A DNA stretch of 64,000 nt from assembly GCA_964413535.1 (NCBI GenBank), contig CAYPTB010000054.1, forward strand, positions 62,001-126,000, read 5' to 3'. A program made the translations under genes and the position numbers. The DNA comes from CAYPTB01 sp964413535. GTDB lineage: Bacteria > Planctomycetota > UBA1135 > GCA-002686595. The notes below the pieces were generated by a model, which did no database searches, was not told the origin of the DNA, and worked only from the letters and a program-made list of their open reading frames with translations. This document shows positions 25,529-35,154 of the stretch, one piece after another. Positions within the stretch are counted from its first letter, which is position 1. Each line of letters starts with the position of its first letter.

Positions 25529-26667
25529 TGCACCCCTCGCTCTGCCTCGTGTTCGCGTTCTCCGCCCTCGCCGCGGCCGCGCAGTCCCCCGCTGCGACGC
25601 CGACCGTCGCGGAAGGGCGGAGCGAAGCGCTCGAACACTTGCGCGAGCTGGCCGAGCTCGACCTCGCGGCGGAGCTCGTCCCGCAAGGCCGCGAGCTCGT
25701 CGGTGCGACTGGAATCCTCGCGCACAGCGGCGAGGCCCGCGGGATCGTGGCGCGCGCGTTGTTCGACGCCGGAGCGGAAGAGGAGGCGCTCGCTCTGCTC
25801 GACCCGGCGCTCGTGGCGGAGAGCGAGCGCCCGTGGCTCGCGGTCCAGCGCGCGCGACTCCTGCTCGAGCGCGACGACCTCGCCGGGGCCGCGGCGCTCC
25901 TGCGCGCCGAGCCGGGTGCAAAGCTCCCCGTGCGTCACCCCGAGCTCGCCGAAGCCTGGATCCTCCTCGCGCGCGTGGAGGCGCGCTCGGCCGCGCCGGG
26001 TGATTCCGCCGCTCTCGTGCGCACGGCGCGCCTCGCGCGCGGCTTCCTCGAGCGCGCGCCTCTGCACCCCGAGGCCGGCGTCGCGTGGCACCTCCTGGCG
26101 GAGGAAGCGCTCGCGCGCCGGGACGGCCCGGCCGCGGCGAGCCACCTGGAGAAGGAGCGCGAGATCGACGGCTGGCACGAGGTGCTGTACGTGCGCCGCC
26201 TCCAGGTGCGGCGCAACCCCGACGAGCCCCTCCCCCGCCTCGGTCTCGGACAGGCCTGGATGCAAGTCTCGGCGTTCGATCGCGCGCGCGAGGTCTTCCT
26301 CGAGCTGGTGCGCCGCCAACCGGGCTTCGCGCGCGGCTGGTTCCACCTGGGCGAGGCGCTGCGACTCTCGAACGAGCTCGACCGCGCGCACGAAGCCTAT
26401 GCGCGCGCGCTCGAGATCGACTCGTCGCTGCACATGGCGCGCTACAACCGGGCGCTCGTCGACTTGATGCGCGCGCGACCCGACGAGGCGCGCCGCGAGC
26501 TCGAATTCCTGGCCGGCGTCGAAGCCGCGGCCGGCGATCCGAAGTTCGCCGGGATCTTCCTGCACCTCGCGCGACTGGACCAGGCGAATGGTGCCAAGGA
26601 GCGCGCGGCGGCGCGCTATGCCCGTTATCGCGAGCTCGGAGGGAGCGAGCCCCTCGAACCCCGCTGA
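25528..26667 (+). CDS. exported TPR protein, partner of the UnbV-type protein
   Basis: A 379-aa protein with a signal peptide (MHPSLCLVFAFSALAAAAQS, cleavage probably after AAA or at AQS) and then helical repeats throughout. Repeat units are visible as DGPAAASHLEKEREIDGWHEVLYVRR, AFDRAREVFLELVRRQPGFARGWF and ELDRAHEAYARALEIDSS. These carry the Gly/Ala and Pro positions of TPRs. TPR proteins next to ASPIC/UnbV proteins are a common pairing in this phylum and probably form a periplasmic or surface complex. The ATG at 25528 overlaps the upstream stop. It converges on the next gene with only 10 bases between the stops. Confidence 0.87.
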   Translation: MHPSLCLVFAFSALAAAAQSPAATPTVAEGRSEALEHLRELAELDLAAELVPQGRELVGATGILAHSGEARGIVARALFDAGAEEEALALLDPALVAESERPWLAVQRARLLLERDDLAGAAALLRAEPGAKLPVRHPELAEAWILLARVEARSAAPGDSAALVRTARLARGFLERAPLHPEAGVAWHLLAEEALARRDGPAAASHLEKEREIDGWHEVLYVRRLQVRRNPDEPLPRLGLGQAWMQVSAFDRAREVFLELVRRQPGFARGWFHLGEALRLSNELDRAHEAYARALEIDSSLHMARYNRALVDLMRARPDEARRELEFLAGVEAAAGDPKFAGIFLHLARLDQANGAKERAAARYARYRELGGSEPLEPR

Positions 26668-26677
26668 CCGGGCCCGC

Positions 26678-28120
26678 TCAGCGGTCTCCGGCGGCGGCGC
26701 GCGACGGAAGGTCGGCGCCGCGAGCACGTTCGAGCTCGAGCAGCACGCGCTCGACGTCCTCGACGTCGGCTTCCACGCCCGCGTGGCGTCGCAGGAGCTC
26801 GCGCGCGGCCTCGGGCTGTCCGAGTAGAAGGCGGATCCGCGCGGCGTCGAGGTGAACGGGTTCGGGGGGCAGGGCGTCGCGCTCGGCGCAGGCCGCGAGA
26901 ACGCGCTCGAAACCCTCGGCCGCGAGCTCGAGCGCGCCGAGCTCGCGGTGCGTCGCGGCCAGGCTGCACTCGGCGGTCAGGTTCTCTGGATCGAGGTGCA
27001 GGGCCTCGGCGAACAGGTCGCGCGCGGCCTCCACGCGACCGTCGCGCTGGCACGCGATGCCGCGTGCGACGAGCAGCAGGGCTTCCTCGGCCAGGATGCT
27101 CGCCGCGCTCCCGAGCGCCTCGTCGGTCATCCCGAGCTCGCGCGCCCGCGCCCACAGCTCGACGGCGGCCGCGCGCCGTCGTTGGACGAGCTCGCCCATG
27201 CCGGCGCGCCAGCACAGGAGCGCGAGGTCGTGCTCGACGCTCTCGCCGTCGGCCAAGAGCTCCTCGAAGACTCCCACCGCGCTGCGCAGGGCTCCCGTCG
27301 CTTGCAGAGCATCGCCGTGGAGCTGGCGCAGGGGAACGCTCGCGGGTTCGAGGACCAGCCCGGCGCGCGCCGCGCGAACGGCCTCGAGCGGACTCGCTTC
27401 GCGCAGGTGGGCCCGACCGACGAGCAGATACGCTTGCGCCAGGGGGCCGTCGACGAAGTCGAGGCGTGGATCGAGCTCGCGCGCGCGCAGCAGGTGCGAG
27501 AGGCCCTGCTTGGCGCCGCCTTCGCGTGCGAGCCAGTAGATCCCGCGTGCGCGCTCGAGCTCGGCGCACGGTCCCGCGAGCTCGAGCCCGCGTTGGATCT
27601 CCGCTCGGGCGGCTTCGAGGCGACCGAGCTCGACGTAGAGCTCCGCGACCGTCGCGGACACGGCCCCCCAAGCCGGCATCGCGCGCCGCGCCGCCTCGAG
27701 CTCGCGCAGAGCGTGAACCGTCTCGCCGCGGCGGCACAGGAGCCGTGCGCGCAGGAGGCGCGCGTTCGCATCGAAGGGGTCGAGTCGCACCAAGAGCATG
27801 TCGGCGTCGTCGAGTCTCCCGTCCTCGAGCGCGCGCGCGACGTCCGACGCCTGGTCGGTCGCGCCGCGCGAGCTCGGTTCCGCGGGAGAGCCCGTATCCG
27901 CGGGAGCCACCCTCGCGGGGGACAAGTTTTCCACATTTCCGGGCCGCCGTCCCGGGTCGGTCGTCGCTTTCGCGCCGCCATCCTCCGAGTTGTCCACAGG
28001 CGCCGTGCCCCCGCAGGCCCAGGCGAGGGCGGCCAGCGCGGCTCCGGCGATCCCGCTTCGGGGGGGGCGACGCCGCTCGCCCCGGCGCGTGGGGAGGACC
28101 GGACGGCCGCGCGCGCACAT
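26678..28120 (-). CDS. TPR-repeat lipoprotein
   Basis: A 480-aa protein with a basic N-terminus and hydrophobic stretch ending AALAWAC (Cys at 36), a plausible lipoprotein signal. A low-complexity linker follows to about residue 90, then TPR-like helical repeats up to about 465. The TPR units include LYVELGRLEAARAEIQRGLELAG, AHLREASPLEAVRAARAGLVLEPAS and RDGRVEAARDLFAEALHLDPEN. The gene is convergent with the UnbV/TPR pair and divergent from the DNA glycosylase gene. No enzymatic motif is visible. It most likely serves as an envelope scaffold. Confidence 0.82.
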   Translation of the reverse strand: MCARGRPVLPTRRGERRRPPRSGIAGAALAALAWACGGTAPVDNSEDGGAKATTDPGRRPGNVENLSPARVAPADTGSPAEPSSRGATDQASDVARALEDGRLDDADMLLVRLDPFDANARLLRARLLCRRGETVHALRELEAARRAMPAWGAVSATVAELYVELGRLEAARAEIQRGLELAGPCAELERARGIYWLAREGGAKQGLSHLLRARELDPRLDFVDGPLAQAYLLVGRAHLREASPLEAVRAARAGLVLEPASVPLRQLHGDALQATGALRSAVGVFEELLADGESVEHDLALLCWRAGMGELVQRRRAAAVELWARARELGMTDEALGSAASILAEEALLLVARGIACQRDGRVEAARDLFAEALHLDPENLTAECSLAATHRELGALELAAEGFERVLAACAERDALPPEPVHLDAARIRLLLGQPEAARELLRRHAGVEADVEDVERVLLELERARGADLPSRAAAGDR

Positions 28121-28245
28121 CCGCGCGACTCTACTCCATTCCGGCGCACGCTCCTTGGGGGTGGAGCGCGTTGCGGCGCAGGCTCTACCATGCTGGTCGT
28201 GTCCAGCGTCCGACCCGTTCCCTCCCGCGCGAGTCGGGTGCGACC

Positions 28246-29079
28246 GTGAGCGCCGACTCCACTTCCCGGCTCGACGCTTCCCGGAGCGACGCTTCCCTGA
28301 GCGACGAGCTCGGAGCCCTCGCCGCCGCCCTCTCGCGGGAGCTCGCGCGCAGCCGCCGTCGCGGTCAGCGCCGCACGCCGGAGTGCGCGATCGCGGACGG
28401 CCCGACGGCCGCTCCTCCGTCCGCGGCCGGCAGGTCGTCCGACGCGCAGGCGCTGCGCGGAACCGCGACCGTGGCCGCGCGAGCTCGGGCGGCCGGCGAC
28501 TGGGACGAGCTCGCGGCGGCGGTCGCGGGCTGCGAGGAATGCGGGCTCTGCCGAACGCGCACGCAGACCGTGTTCGCCGACGGGCGGGGTCCCGCGCGCG
28601 TGATGTTCGTCGGGGAGGCGCCGGGTGAGAACGAGGACCTCCAGGGTATTCCCTTCGTCGGAAGGGCGGGCGCCCTCCTCTCCGACATCATCGAGAAGGG
28701 CATGGGGCTCAAGCGCCAGGACGTCGTGATCGCGAACGTCCTCAAGTGCCGGCCGCCGGAGAACCGCGACCCCACGAACGAGGAGAAGGCGACGTGCACG
28801 CCCTGGCTCGAGCGCCAGATCGAGCTCCTCGGGCCCGAGATCCTCGTCGCCCTCGGCCGTCACGCAGCCGGCCACCTGCTGAAGAGCGACGCCCCCATGT
28901 CCAAGCTGCGCGGACGGGTGCATCGCGTCGGAGGTCGGAAGATCGTGGCCACCTACCACCCGGCCTTCCTGCTGCGTTCTCCACACATGAAGAAGGAGTG
29001 CTGGCAGGACATCCAGCTCGTGATGGCGGAGCTCGGACTCCCGAACCCGAGCGGTCGCCGCTCTGCGGGAACGACCTAG
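28246..29079 (+). CDS. family 4 uracil-DNA glycosylase with [4Fe-4S] cluster
   Basis: Base-excision repair enzyme that removes uracil from DNA. The 277-aa product starts at the GTG at 28246. Residues 1-90 are a low-complexity extension absent from the minimal enzyme. The catalytic domain shows the family motif GEAPGENEDLQGIPFVGRAG (from about residue 123), YHPAFLLR with the HPA motif, and the iron-sulfur ligands in GCEECGLC (C96, C99 or C102), KCRPPENR (C168) and ATCTPWL (C184). This Cys set separates it from plain Ung. The gene stands alone between two divergent/parallel units. The start could also be a later codon near the folded part. Confidence 0.93.
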   Translation: MSADSTSRLDASRSDASLSDELGALAAALSRELARSRRRGQRRTPECAIADGPTAAPPSAAGRSSDAQALRGTATVAARARAAGDWDELAAAVAGCEECGLCRTRTQTVFADGRGPARVMFVGEAPGENEDLQGIPFVGRAGALLSDIIEKGMGLKRQDVVIANVLKCRPPENRDPTNEEKATCTPWLERQIELLGPEILVALGRHAAGHLLKSDAPMSKLRGRVHRVGGRKIVATYHPAFLLRSPHMKKECWQDIQLVMAELGLPNPSGRRSAGTT

Positions 29080-29101
29080 CCGGCCCTTCCCCGCTCCGAA
29101 A

Positions 29102-29130
29102 TTGACCCCCTGTGGGGTGCGGGCTATGCT
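29102..29130 (+). promoter_or_regulatory. candidate sigma-70-type promoter of the secretin/ExbBD operon
   Basis: TTGACC (29102-29107), 17-base spacer, TATGCT (29125-29130), 22 bases after the glycosylase stop. Transcription from about 29137 would leave a leader of about 310 bases before the secretin ATG, the longest in the window. The spacer includes CCCC-TGT-GGGG, a short inverted repeat. Confidence 0.6.
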
Positions 29131-29447
29131 CCGCCGCCCAATCGCGTGGGGTCGGCGCAACCGCTGGGGGGACAACGGGTCGCGTGGAGGACGCATGGTT
29201 TTCCACGGCCGCGAGTTCACTCTCCACGGCGCGCGAGTCGCTCCCTCCGGCTGGCTTGCCCATTCATCTCGTAGCCGGTCGACGCGAGCCGTGTTAGGAA
29301 ACGCCGCTCCAAAGGCCTGCGAGCGCTGCTCTTTCCCCTCCGCGATCTTCGGCCCTTCCGCGGAGAGCTTCGGGTCTCCTCGGATGGCGTCCCGCGTGAG
29401 ATGCGCGGGACGCGTCGCATCGACTCCCTCAGGAACAAGGCATTCCC
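29131..29447 (+). other. long untranslated leader before the first secretin gene
   Basis: No coding frame is supported here. A perfect 10-bp hairpin lies close to the start codon (29387-29413). The rest is mixed, with somewhat lower GC than the coding regions. Confidence 0.4.
29387..29413 (+). promoter_or_regulatory. leader hairpin 34 bases upstream of the secretin start
   Basis: GCGTCCCGCG (29387-29396) pairs perfectly with CGCGGGACGC (29404-29413) around a 7-base loop TGAGATG. There is no T-run, so it is more likely a structural or translational element than a terminator. Confidence 0.45.
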
Positions 29448-32075
29448 ATGAGCTTGCGCTCTCTCTGCTCCTCCCTCGCGTTGCTCTCGCTCGCTTGCCA
29501 AGCCTCCGAGAGCAATCCGACGAGCGAGCCTCTCCCCCCCTCTTCTTTCTCGGAGGCGTCGGAGGAGGAGAACGAGGATCCGGAGGCTTTCGAGCTCGAG
29601 GCTTCGGAGCCCGTCGAAACCTTCCAGGACCCCGCAGCGAGCCTCGGATCCGACGCAGAGAAGCTCGAGCTCAAGCGGCAGCAGCGCGCCGTCCTGTCGC
29701 AGCACTACGTCGAGCAGGGCGACGTCCTGCTGCAGCGCGGTGACCTGCGCGGAGCCCTCGAGGCCTACGCGGAAGCGCTCGAGATCCAGCCCTCGAACGA
29801 CGTCGCCCGCGCCGGCCTACGGCGCGTCCAGGTCTTGCTCGGCGACGAGTTCGCGGAGGCCGCTGATTTCTTCGAGGACGCTGCACAGCGCGAGCGCGTT
29901 CGCCGGGCGCAGGCGCGCCTTGCCGTGAGCCAGGCCATGCTCGAAGGCGACGAAGCGCGGCGCGCCGACGACTACACCACCGCCCTCCTGCGCTATCGCG
30001 AAGCGGAAGTGATCCTGCGCAATCACCCGTTGATCGCCGAAGGCTCCCTGGACGAAGCCTTGGTCGAGGAGCGGATCCGGTCGACGATCGCCGAGGCGGA
30101 CAACGCACGCGCGCGCTCGGAGTCGTTACAGCGTGCGGAAGCGCAGCAGGCGCAGCTCGCGGCCGAGGAAGCAGAGCGGCAGGCCCGCTCGAAGTGGCTG
30201 CACAAACTGTACGCGGACGCCCATGCAGCCTTCGGACGGGAGAACTACGCGCTGGCCGAGAGCTTGGCGCAGCAGATCCTGCTCAACGACCCGGGGAACG
30301 AATCGGCGGCGGAGATGAAGGAGCTGGCGGCGACGGCTCGCCACCAGAAGACCAGCGAGATGCACCGGCGGAACCTCCACGAGCAGTGGATCCGGACCTT
30401 CCAGGACCTCGAGGCCCTGCCCATTACCCAGTCCGAGTCGATCGTCTTCGACGACTTGACCCGCTGGGGGGAGGTCAGCCAGCGCAAGCCGATCTCCTTC
30501 TCCGAGTCCACCACCACGGGGGGGACCGGCAAGGAAGCGATCCAAAATCGCCTCGAGACCACGATCGTCCCCGTCCGCTTCGGGGAGGACGGGGAGGGCG
30601 CCCCGCTCGTGGAGGTCGCCGACTATCTCCAACAGGCGACGGGCGTCAACTTCGTCGTGAGCAGCCTCGTGAAGGAGCTCGACGAGGAGGAGACCTCCGT
30701 CAACCTGAACCTTCCCGACCGGAGCGTGAAGAAGCTGCTCGACCTGATGGTCGCGACTTCGGACGTGCTGCGCTGGAAGATCGAAGACGGCGTCGTGAAG
30801 TTCGTGACGGTCGAGGAGTTGATCGGCGGACAAGCGCTGCGCTTCTACGACGTCCGCGACCTGATCCAGCCGGTTAGGGACTTCCCCGGCCGCGACATCA
30901 ACGTGATTCCGTCCGGCGGGCTCGAGCCGATCGACGAGGACATCGAGGAGCGCGAGGCGCTGGTGGTGACGGGCGACTCGCTCGACGCGCTCATCCGCGA
31001 CAACGTGAGCCGCGAGTCCTGGGAGGCCGATCCGAGGAACACGCTGCAAGTCACCGACAGCGGCACGCTGGTCGTCAACCAGACGCCGGAAGTCCACGAC
31101 AAGATCGAGCAGCTCCTCGCCGACCTGCGCGAGGCGACCGGGATCATGGTGGACATCCAGGCGCGCTTCCTGAAGGTCGAGGACAACTTCCTCGAGGACA
31201 TCGGCGTGGACTTCCGCGGCTTGGGAGCTCCGGGCCTCGGCACGAACGAGTTCTTCAACGACTTCGGCGACGCGACGGCCCAGGCCGAGCTCGGCGACGA
31301 GATCGGATCGGGGACGGACCTCGGCGCTTTCTTCGACCAGGGTGACAACGGCAACGTGCGCTCCCGCATCGAGAACCTCTACGACGCGGATCTGGGCGAC
31401 GAGGACGTGCTCACGGGAAGCGGCGGCCTGTCCTTCCAGTGGACCTACCTGCAGGACCTGCAGCTCGAGCTGATCCTGCGCGCCGTGTCGAAGTCGGAGC
31501 GCGTCGAGTTGGTCACCGCTCCCAAGCTCCTCGTGCACAACACGGCACGCGCCAACCTCACGGTCCTGAACCAGGTCGCCTACATCCAGGACTACGACGT
31601 GGAGATCGCCCAGGCGGCATCGATCGCCGACCCGATCGTGGCGGTGATCGAAGACGGCGTGATCCTCGACGTGCGCCCGGTCGTGTCGGCCGATCGACGC
31701 TTCATCACGCTCGAGATGCGCCCGACGGTCGCCGAGCTCCGCCGGCCCATCCCGGAGTTCACGACCAGCCTCGGCGGTGGCACGGCCGTGACGATCCAGC
31801 TCCCCGAGCTCGAGATCTCGCGCGTGCGCACGTCCGTGCCGATGCCGGACGGCTCGACCGTACTCCTCGGCGGCCTCAAGGTGCGCGAGGAGCGCCGGCA
31901 GGAATCGGGGCTCCCGATCCTCAGCAAGATCCCCCTCGTGTCCTTCGCGTTCGGGCGCAAGGGCCACTTCGTCACGAACCGCAAGCTCCTGATCCTGCTC
32001 AGGGCTCAAATCGTCATTCCCTCGGAGCACGAGCCGAAGGCTTCGATCCACGGCAAGAGCGCGCAACTGCGCTGA
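29448..32075 (+). CDS. secretin-family outer-membrane lipoprotein with N-terminal helical repeats (first copy)
   Basis: An 875-aa protein with a lipoprotein-like signal (MSLRSLCSSLALLSLAC, Cys at 17) and an acidic linker to about residue 75. Helical/TPR-like repeats follow to about 310 (VEQGDVLLQRGDLRGALEAY), then an N0/STN-like domain at about 371-455 (ATGVNFVVSSLVKEL, EVADYLQQ). The C-terminal secretin domain has the signature VPMPDGSTVLLGGLKVR (near 795) and SGLPILSKIPLVSFAFGR. Secretins form multimeric outer-membrane gates. Helical repeats fused ahead of the secretin are not found in GspD or PilQ. It is first in a run with ExbB/ExbD and no secretion ATPase. Confidence 0.88.
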   Translation: MSLRSLCSSLALLSLACQASESNPTSEPLPPSSFSEASEEENEDPEAFELEASEPVETFQDPAASLGSDAEKLELKRQQRAVLSQHYVEQGDVLLQRGDLRGALEAYAEALEIQPSNDVARAGLRRVQVLLGDEFAEAADFFEDAAQRERVRRAQARLAVSQAMLEGDEARRADDYTTALLRYREAEVILRNHPLIAEGSLDEALVEERIRSTIAEADNARARSESLQRAEAQQAQLAAEEAERQARSKWLHKLYADAHAAFGRENYALAESLAQQILLNDPGNESAAEMKELAATARHQKTSEMHRRNLHEQWIRTFQDLEALPITQSESIVFDDLTRWGEVSQRKPISFSESTTTGGTGKEAIQNRLETTIVPVRFGEDGEGAPLVEVADYLQQATGVNFVVSSLVKELDEEETSVNLNLPDRSVKKLLDLMVATSDVLRWKIEDGVVKFVTVEELIGGQALRFYDVRDLIQPVRDFPGRDINVIPSGGLEPIDEDIEEREALVVTGDSLDALIRDNVSRESWEADPRNTLQVTDSGTLVVNQTPEVHDKIEQLLADLREATGIMVDIQARFLKVEDNFLEDIGVDFRGLGAPGLGTNEFFNDFGDATAQAELGDEIGSGTDLGAFFDQGDNGNVRSRIENLYDADLGDEDVLTGSGGLSFQWTYLQDLQLELILRAVSKSERVELVTAPKLLVHNTARANLTVLNQVAYIQDYDVEIAQAASIADPIVAVIEDGVILDVRPVVSADRRFITLEMRPTVAELRRPIPEFTTSLGGGTAVTIQLPELEISRVRTSVPMPDGSTVLLGGLKVREERRQESGLPILSKIPLVSFAFGRKGHFVTNRKLLILLRAQIVIPSEHEPKASIHGKSAQLR

Positions 32076-32229
32076 GCCAAGAACGGATCTCGAGGTCGCG
32101 ACCGCGCACGTCGCGGCGTTCCTCCCGGATCCGCGAAACCCAAAGAGCGACTTCGGATATGCCCGAGCAGGCCCCCTCGGTGCCGCCCCGAGCCGTGCCA
32201 CCGCGGCTCGTCCCCTACCGAGCCACTCC

Positions 32230-35112
32230 ATGAAGAGCTACCGAATCGGACGCTCGTTCGTCGTCGTGGGCGTCCTCGCCCTCTCCTCCTTCCCCGCGTC
32301 CGCCCAGACGAGCGAGCGAGCGATCCGGAGCGAGCTCGACTTCGCGCGCGGACTGGCCTCCGAGTGGCAGTTCGTCGGCCTGGCCGAGAAGGTCCTCGGC
32401 GGGATCGACGCGGGTCGGTCGAACGAGCGACTCCAGGAAGAGATCGTCCTCGCGCACTGCGAGGTGTACGCCTCCGCCGCCCGGGGCGAGCGCGACGACG
32501 AGCGGCGGCAAGGTCTGTACGAGAAGGCGCTCGAGGCCTACCGCGACTACCTCGACGAGAATCGGTTCGCCCAGAATCGAAGCGAAGCCGAGCGCGCCTT
32601 GGTCGACCTGGCGCGCGCCTTCGGCCAGGACCTCTTCCAACTCCACGCGGACGCCGTCGGCGAGGAAGCCCAAGCTCTCGCGACGAAGATCCAAGCCGTC
32701 CTCACCGATGCCATCCAACGCACGGCGGACCTCGTGGACGCGTTGGAGCGCGAGATCGAGGCCGCGAAGCGCGACGGCAGCGCCACGGCCGAGGCCGAGC
32801 GCGAGTACTACGGCTTGCTCATCAATCGCGGCCGGATGTTCCTCGTCCTGGCGCGCGTCTCGGACGAAGGTGCCTACTACTTCGAGAAGGCCATCGAGAC
32901 CCTCGAAGAGACGGCCAACGAGGCCGGCGAGCGGAGCGTCACCGGACTGGAGGCCTACCTCCTGCTCGGGCAGGTGTACGAAGCTCAGGGCGAGTTCCAG
33001 GAAGCCGCCGACTTCGCGCAGTACGTGGTCGACAGCACGATCCCGATCGATCCGGCGGCCCGAGCGCAGTTCTTCGCGCCGCTCTCGCAGGCCACGAAGG
33101 ACGTGCACTGGTACTTCGTGGATCGCGCGACGGGACCGCTCGTCGACGCCTATCGCAACGCCGGGGACATCGCGAGCGCCTGCTCGTACGGCTTGCACTT
33201 CCAGAATCTCATCGACGAGTACGGGTTCACCGTCAGCCGGCCGAACGGCTACTTTTCGATGCTCTCGGTGGCGCGGGCGCTGCTCGATTCCGGGGGTTTC
33301 GTGGGCGGATCCTCCGGCAGCCTGGTGTGGTACCCGACGCGCGAGGAGCTGGAGGCGGCTCAGCAGAAGCGCAGCAACCGCCGCACGGCGCTCGACGCCG
33401 CCCTCCAATTGGCCCAGCAGGTGAACCGCGACAACCGCGGGAACACGCTGCAGCTCGCGGCTCAGAAGGTGATCTCGGAAGTCATCGGGCGCGGCATCAG
33501 CGTCGACCCGGAAGTGCTCTTCGAGGCCGCTCAGGGCGCGTACTTCGAGGACGACCTCGCGACGGCGATCGACGGCTTCAAGCGCGTGCTGTCCGTGCTC
33601 GAGACGGGAGATGCGGCGACTCGCACGCGCCTCGGGCCCGGCGTGCTGTGGCACATCGGGCGCAGCTATCAGAAGCTCGGCCGCCAGCTCGAAGGCGCCA
33701 TGGCCTTCCGCGCGGCGCTCGACGAGCGCTGGAATGGCGACCCGAAGTACGACGCGGAGAACGCGCAGCGCTACCACGCGACGGTCCAGGCGCTGAAGGG
33801 CAAGGCCGGCGACGACCCCTTGGTCGAGGCGCTGTACCGCGAAGCCCAGGACATGGTGCTGCGTTTCGCCAACAGCGCGCAGGACGCCGGCAACATCCTC
33901 TATCGTCAGGCCGAGCTGGCCTACGTGGAGGGGGACTACGAGCGCGCGCGGACGCTCTTCCTCCAAGTACCCGGGAGCGCCAGCGAGTACGAGAAGGCCG
34001 TCGTGTACGCCGCCGTCTGTCGGAAGAAGCTCGGCGACTCCGAGGGGGCGCTGACGGACCTCGAGCGTTACCTCGGGACCTACGTCACCGATCCCGTCTA
34101 CCAGCCGACGACCGAGTCGGCGAAGGTGACGCGCCGGGAGGCCATGGGGCTCGCCACCTACTGGAACGGTTTGATCGAGTTCGAAGCGGCGGAGAAGGGA
34201 ACGGGCGACTATCGCGACGTGGTCGTGATCCTCGACGACTACATCACGTCGTTCCCCAATCAAGGAGAGTTCGGACCGAAGACGCTCCTGATGGTGGTGC
34301 AGTCCCTCGTGGGTGTCGGGGACATCCCGGCGGCCGAGCAGCGGCTCGAGATCCTGAAGCGCGAGTTCCGCGACAACGTGTGGACGGGCCAGGCCGCCTA
34401 CCAGCTCTACAAGGTGTACTCGGACCGACGTCAAGCCGTGGAACCGGACTCGCCGGACTATCTGCCGCTCACGCGTTCGATGGCGCAGAACCTGAGCCGG
34501 TACAACGAGAACAACTCGGCTACGAAGCTCAACAACCTGCGGATCGAGGGCAACCTGTGGTTCGAGTGCGGGGACTGGGGCGAGGTCGAACGCGTCCTCT
34601 CGCGCGCCGTCTCGGAGTTCGGGTCCGATCCCGTCCTGCAGACCTCCGTGCTGCCCGACCTCGCGCACGCGAAGCTCGAACGGCGCAAGATCCGAGAGGC
34701 GGCCGACATCCTGCGTCCGCTGGCGGCCGATCCGGAGTCCAAGCCGAGCAAGCAGGCCGCGCGGGACTTCTGTCGCGCCACGACCGGCTGGCTGGAGGGC
34801 TCGGGCAAGGAGATCGTCGCGATCCCCGGGATCGCCGACGAGGCCACCCTGCGGCGGTCGGTCGAGATCCTCCTGCAGTTGTCGAAGAGCGTGGAAGACA
34901 AGTGGAGCTGCGAGGGGTACGAGCTCCGCTTCGAGTTGGCCTACGCGACCTACCTCCTGGGTCAGATCGATGCAGCCCAGCTCGTCGGAGCGAAGACCGT
35001 GATCACGCAGCTCCAGAGCGACCTGGCCGATCCGGGGCTCGAGCCGATCGCCAAGGCCTGTGGCAACGACGACCTGCGCCAGCGCTTCCTCTGGCTCCTG
35101 GCGAAGCTCTGA
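32230..35112 (+). CDS. large exported TPR protein
   Basis: A 960-aa protein with a cleavable signal (MKSYRIGRSFVVVGVLALSSFPASA, AxA site) and almost entirely helical repeats afterwards. Clear units include AYLLLGQVYEAQGEFQEAADFAQYVV, GPGVLWHIGRSYQKLGRQLEGAMAF and LYRQAELAYVEGDYERARTLFL. It has no lipobox, so it is probably free in the periplasm or attached to a partner. It begins 154 bases after the secretin stop. Position and class suggest a scaffold or lipoprotein-pilotin-like partner between the secretin and the inner-membrane ExbBD motor. This is inference; no family name applies. Confidence 0.85.
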   Translation: MKSYRIGRSFVVVGVLALSSFPASAQTSERAIRSELDFARGLASEWQFVGLAEKVLGGIDAGRSNERLQEEIVLAHCEVYASAARGERDDERRQGLYEKALEAYRDYLDENRFAQNRSEAERALVDLARAFGQDLFQLHADAVGEEAQALATKIQAVLTDAIQRTADLVDALEREIEAAKRDGSATAEAEREYYGLLINRGRMFLVLARVSDEGAYYFEKAIETLEETANEAGERSVTGLEAYLLLGQVYEAQGEFQEAADFAQYVVDSTIPIDPAARAQFFAPLSQATKDVHWYFVDRATGPLVDAYRNAGDIASACSYGLHFQNLIDEYGFTVSRPNGYFSMLSVARALLDSGGFVGGSSGSLVWYPTREELEAAQQKRSNRRTALDAALQLAQQVNRDNRGNTLQLAAQKVISEVIGRGISVDPEVLFEAAQGAYFEDDLATAIDGFKRVLSVLETGDAATRTRLGPGVLWHIGRSYQKLGRQLEGAMAFRAALDERWNGDPKYDAENAQRYHATVQALKGKAGDDPLVEALYREAQDMVLRFANSAQDAGNILYRQAELAYVEGDYERARTLFLQVPGSASEYEKAVVYAAVCRKKLGDSEGALTDLERYLGTYVTDPVYQPTTESAKVTRREAMGLATYWNGLIEFEAAEKGTGDYRDVVVILDDYITSFPNQGEFGPKTLLMVVQSLVGVGDIPAAEQRLEILKREFRDNVWTGQAAYQLYKVYSDRRQAVEPDSPDYLPLTRSMAQNLSRYNENNSATKLNNLRIEGNLWFECGDWGEVERVLSRAVSEFGSDPVLQTSVLPDLAHAKLERRKIREAADILRPLAADPESKPSKQAARDFCRATTGWLEGSGKEIVAIPGIADEATLRRSVEILLQLSKSVEDKWSCEGYELRFELAYATYLLGQIDAAQLVGAKTVITQLQSDLADPGLEPIAKACGNDDLRQRFLWLLAKL

Positions 35113-35154
35113 TGCGCCTCACCCGCAGTTGTGACCCTTGTGCGCACCGCTAGA

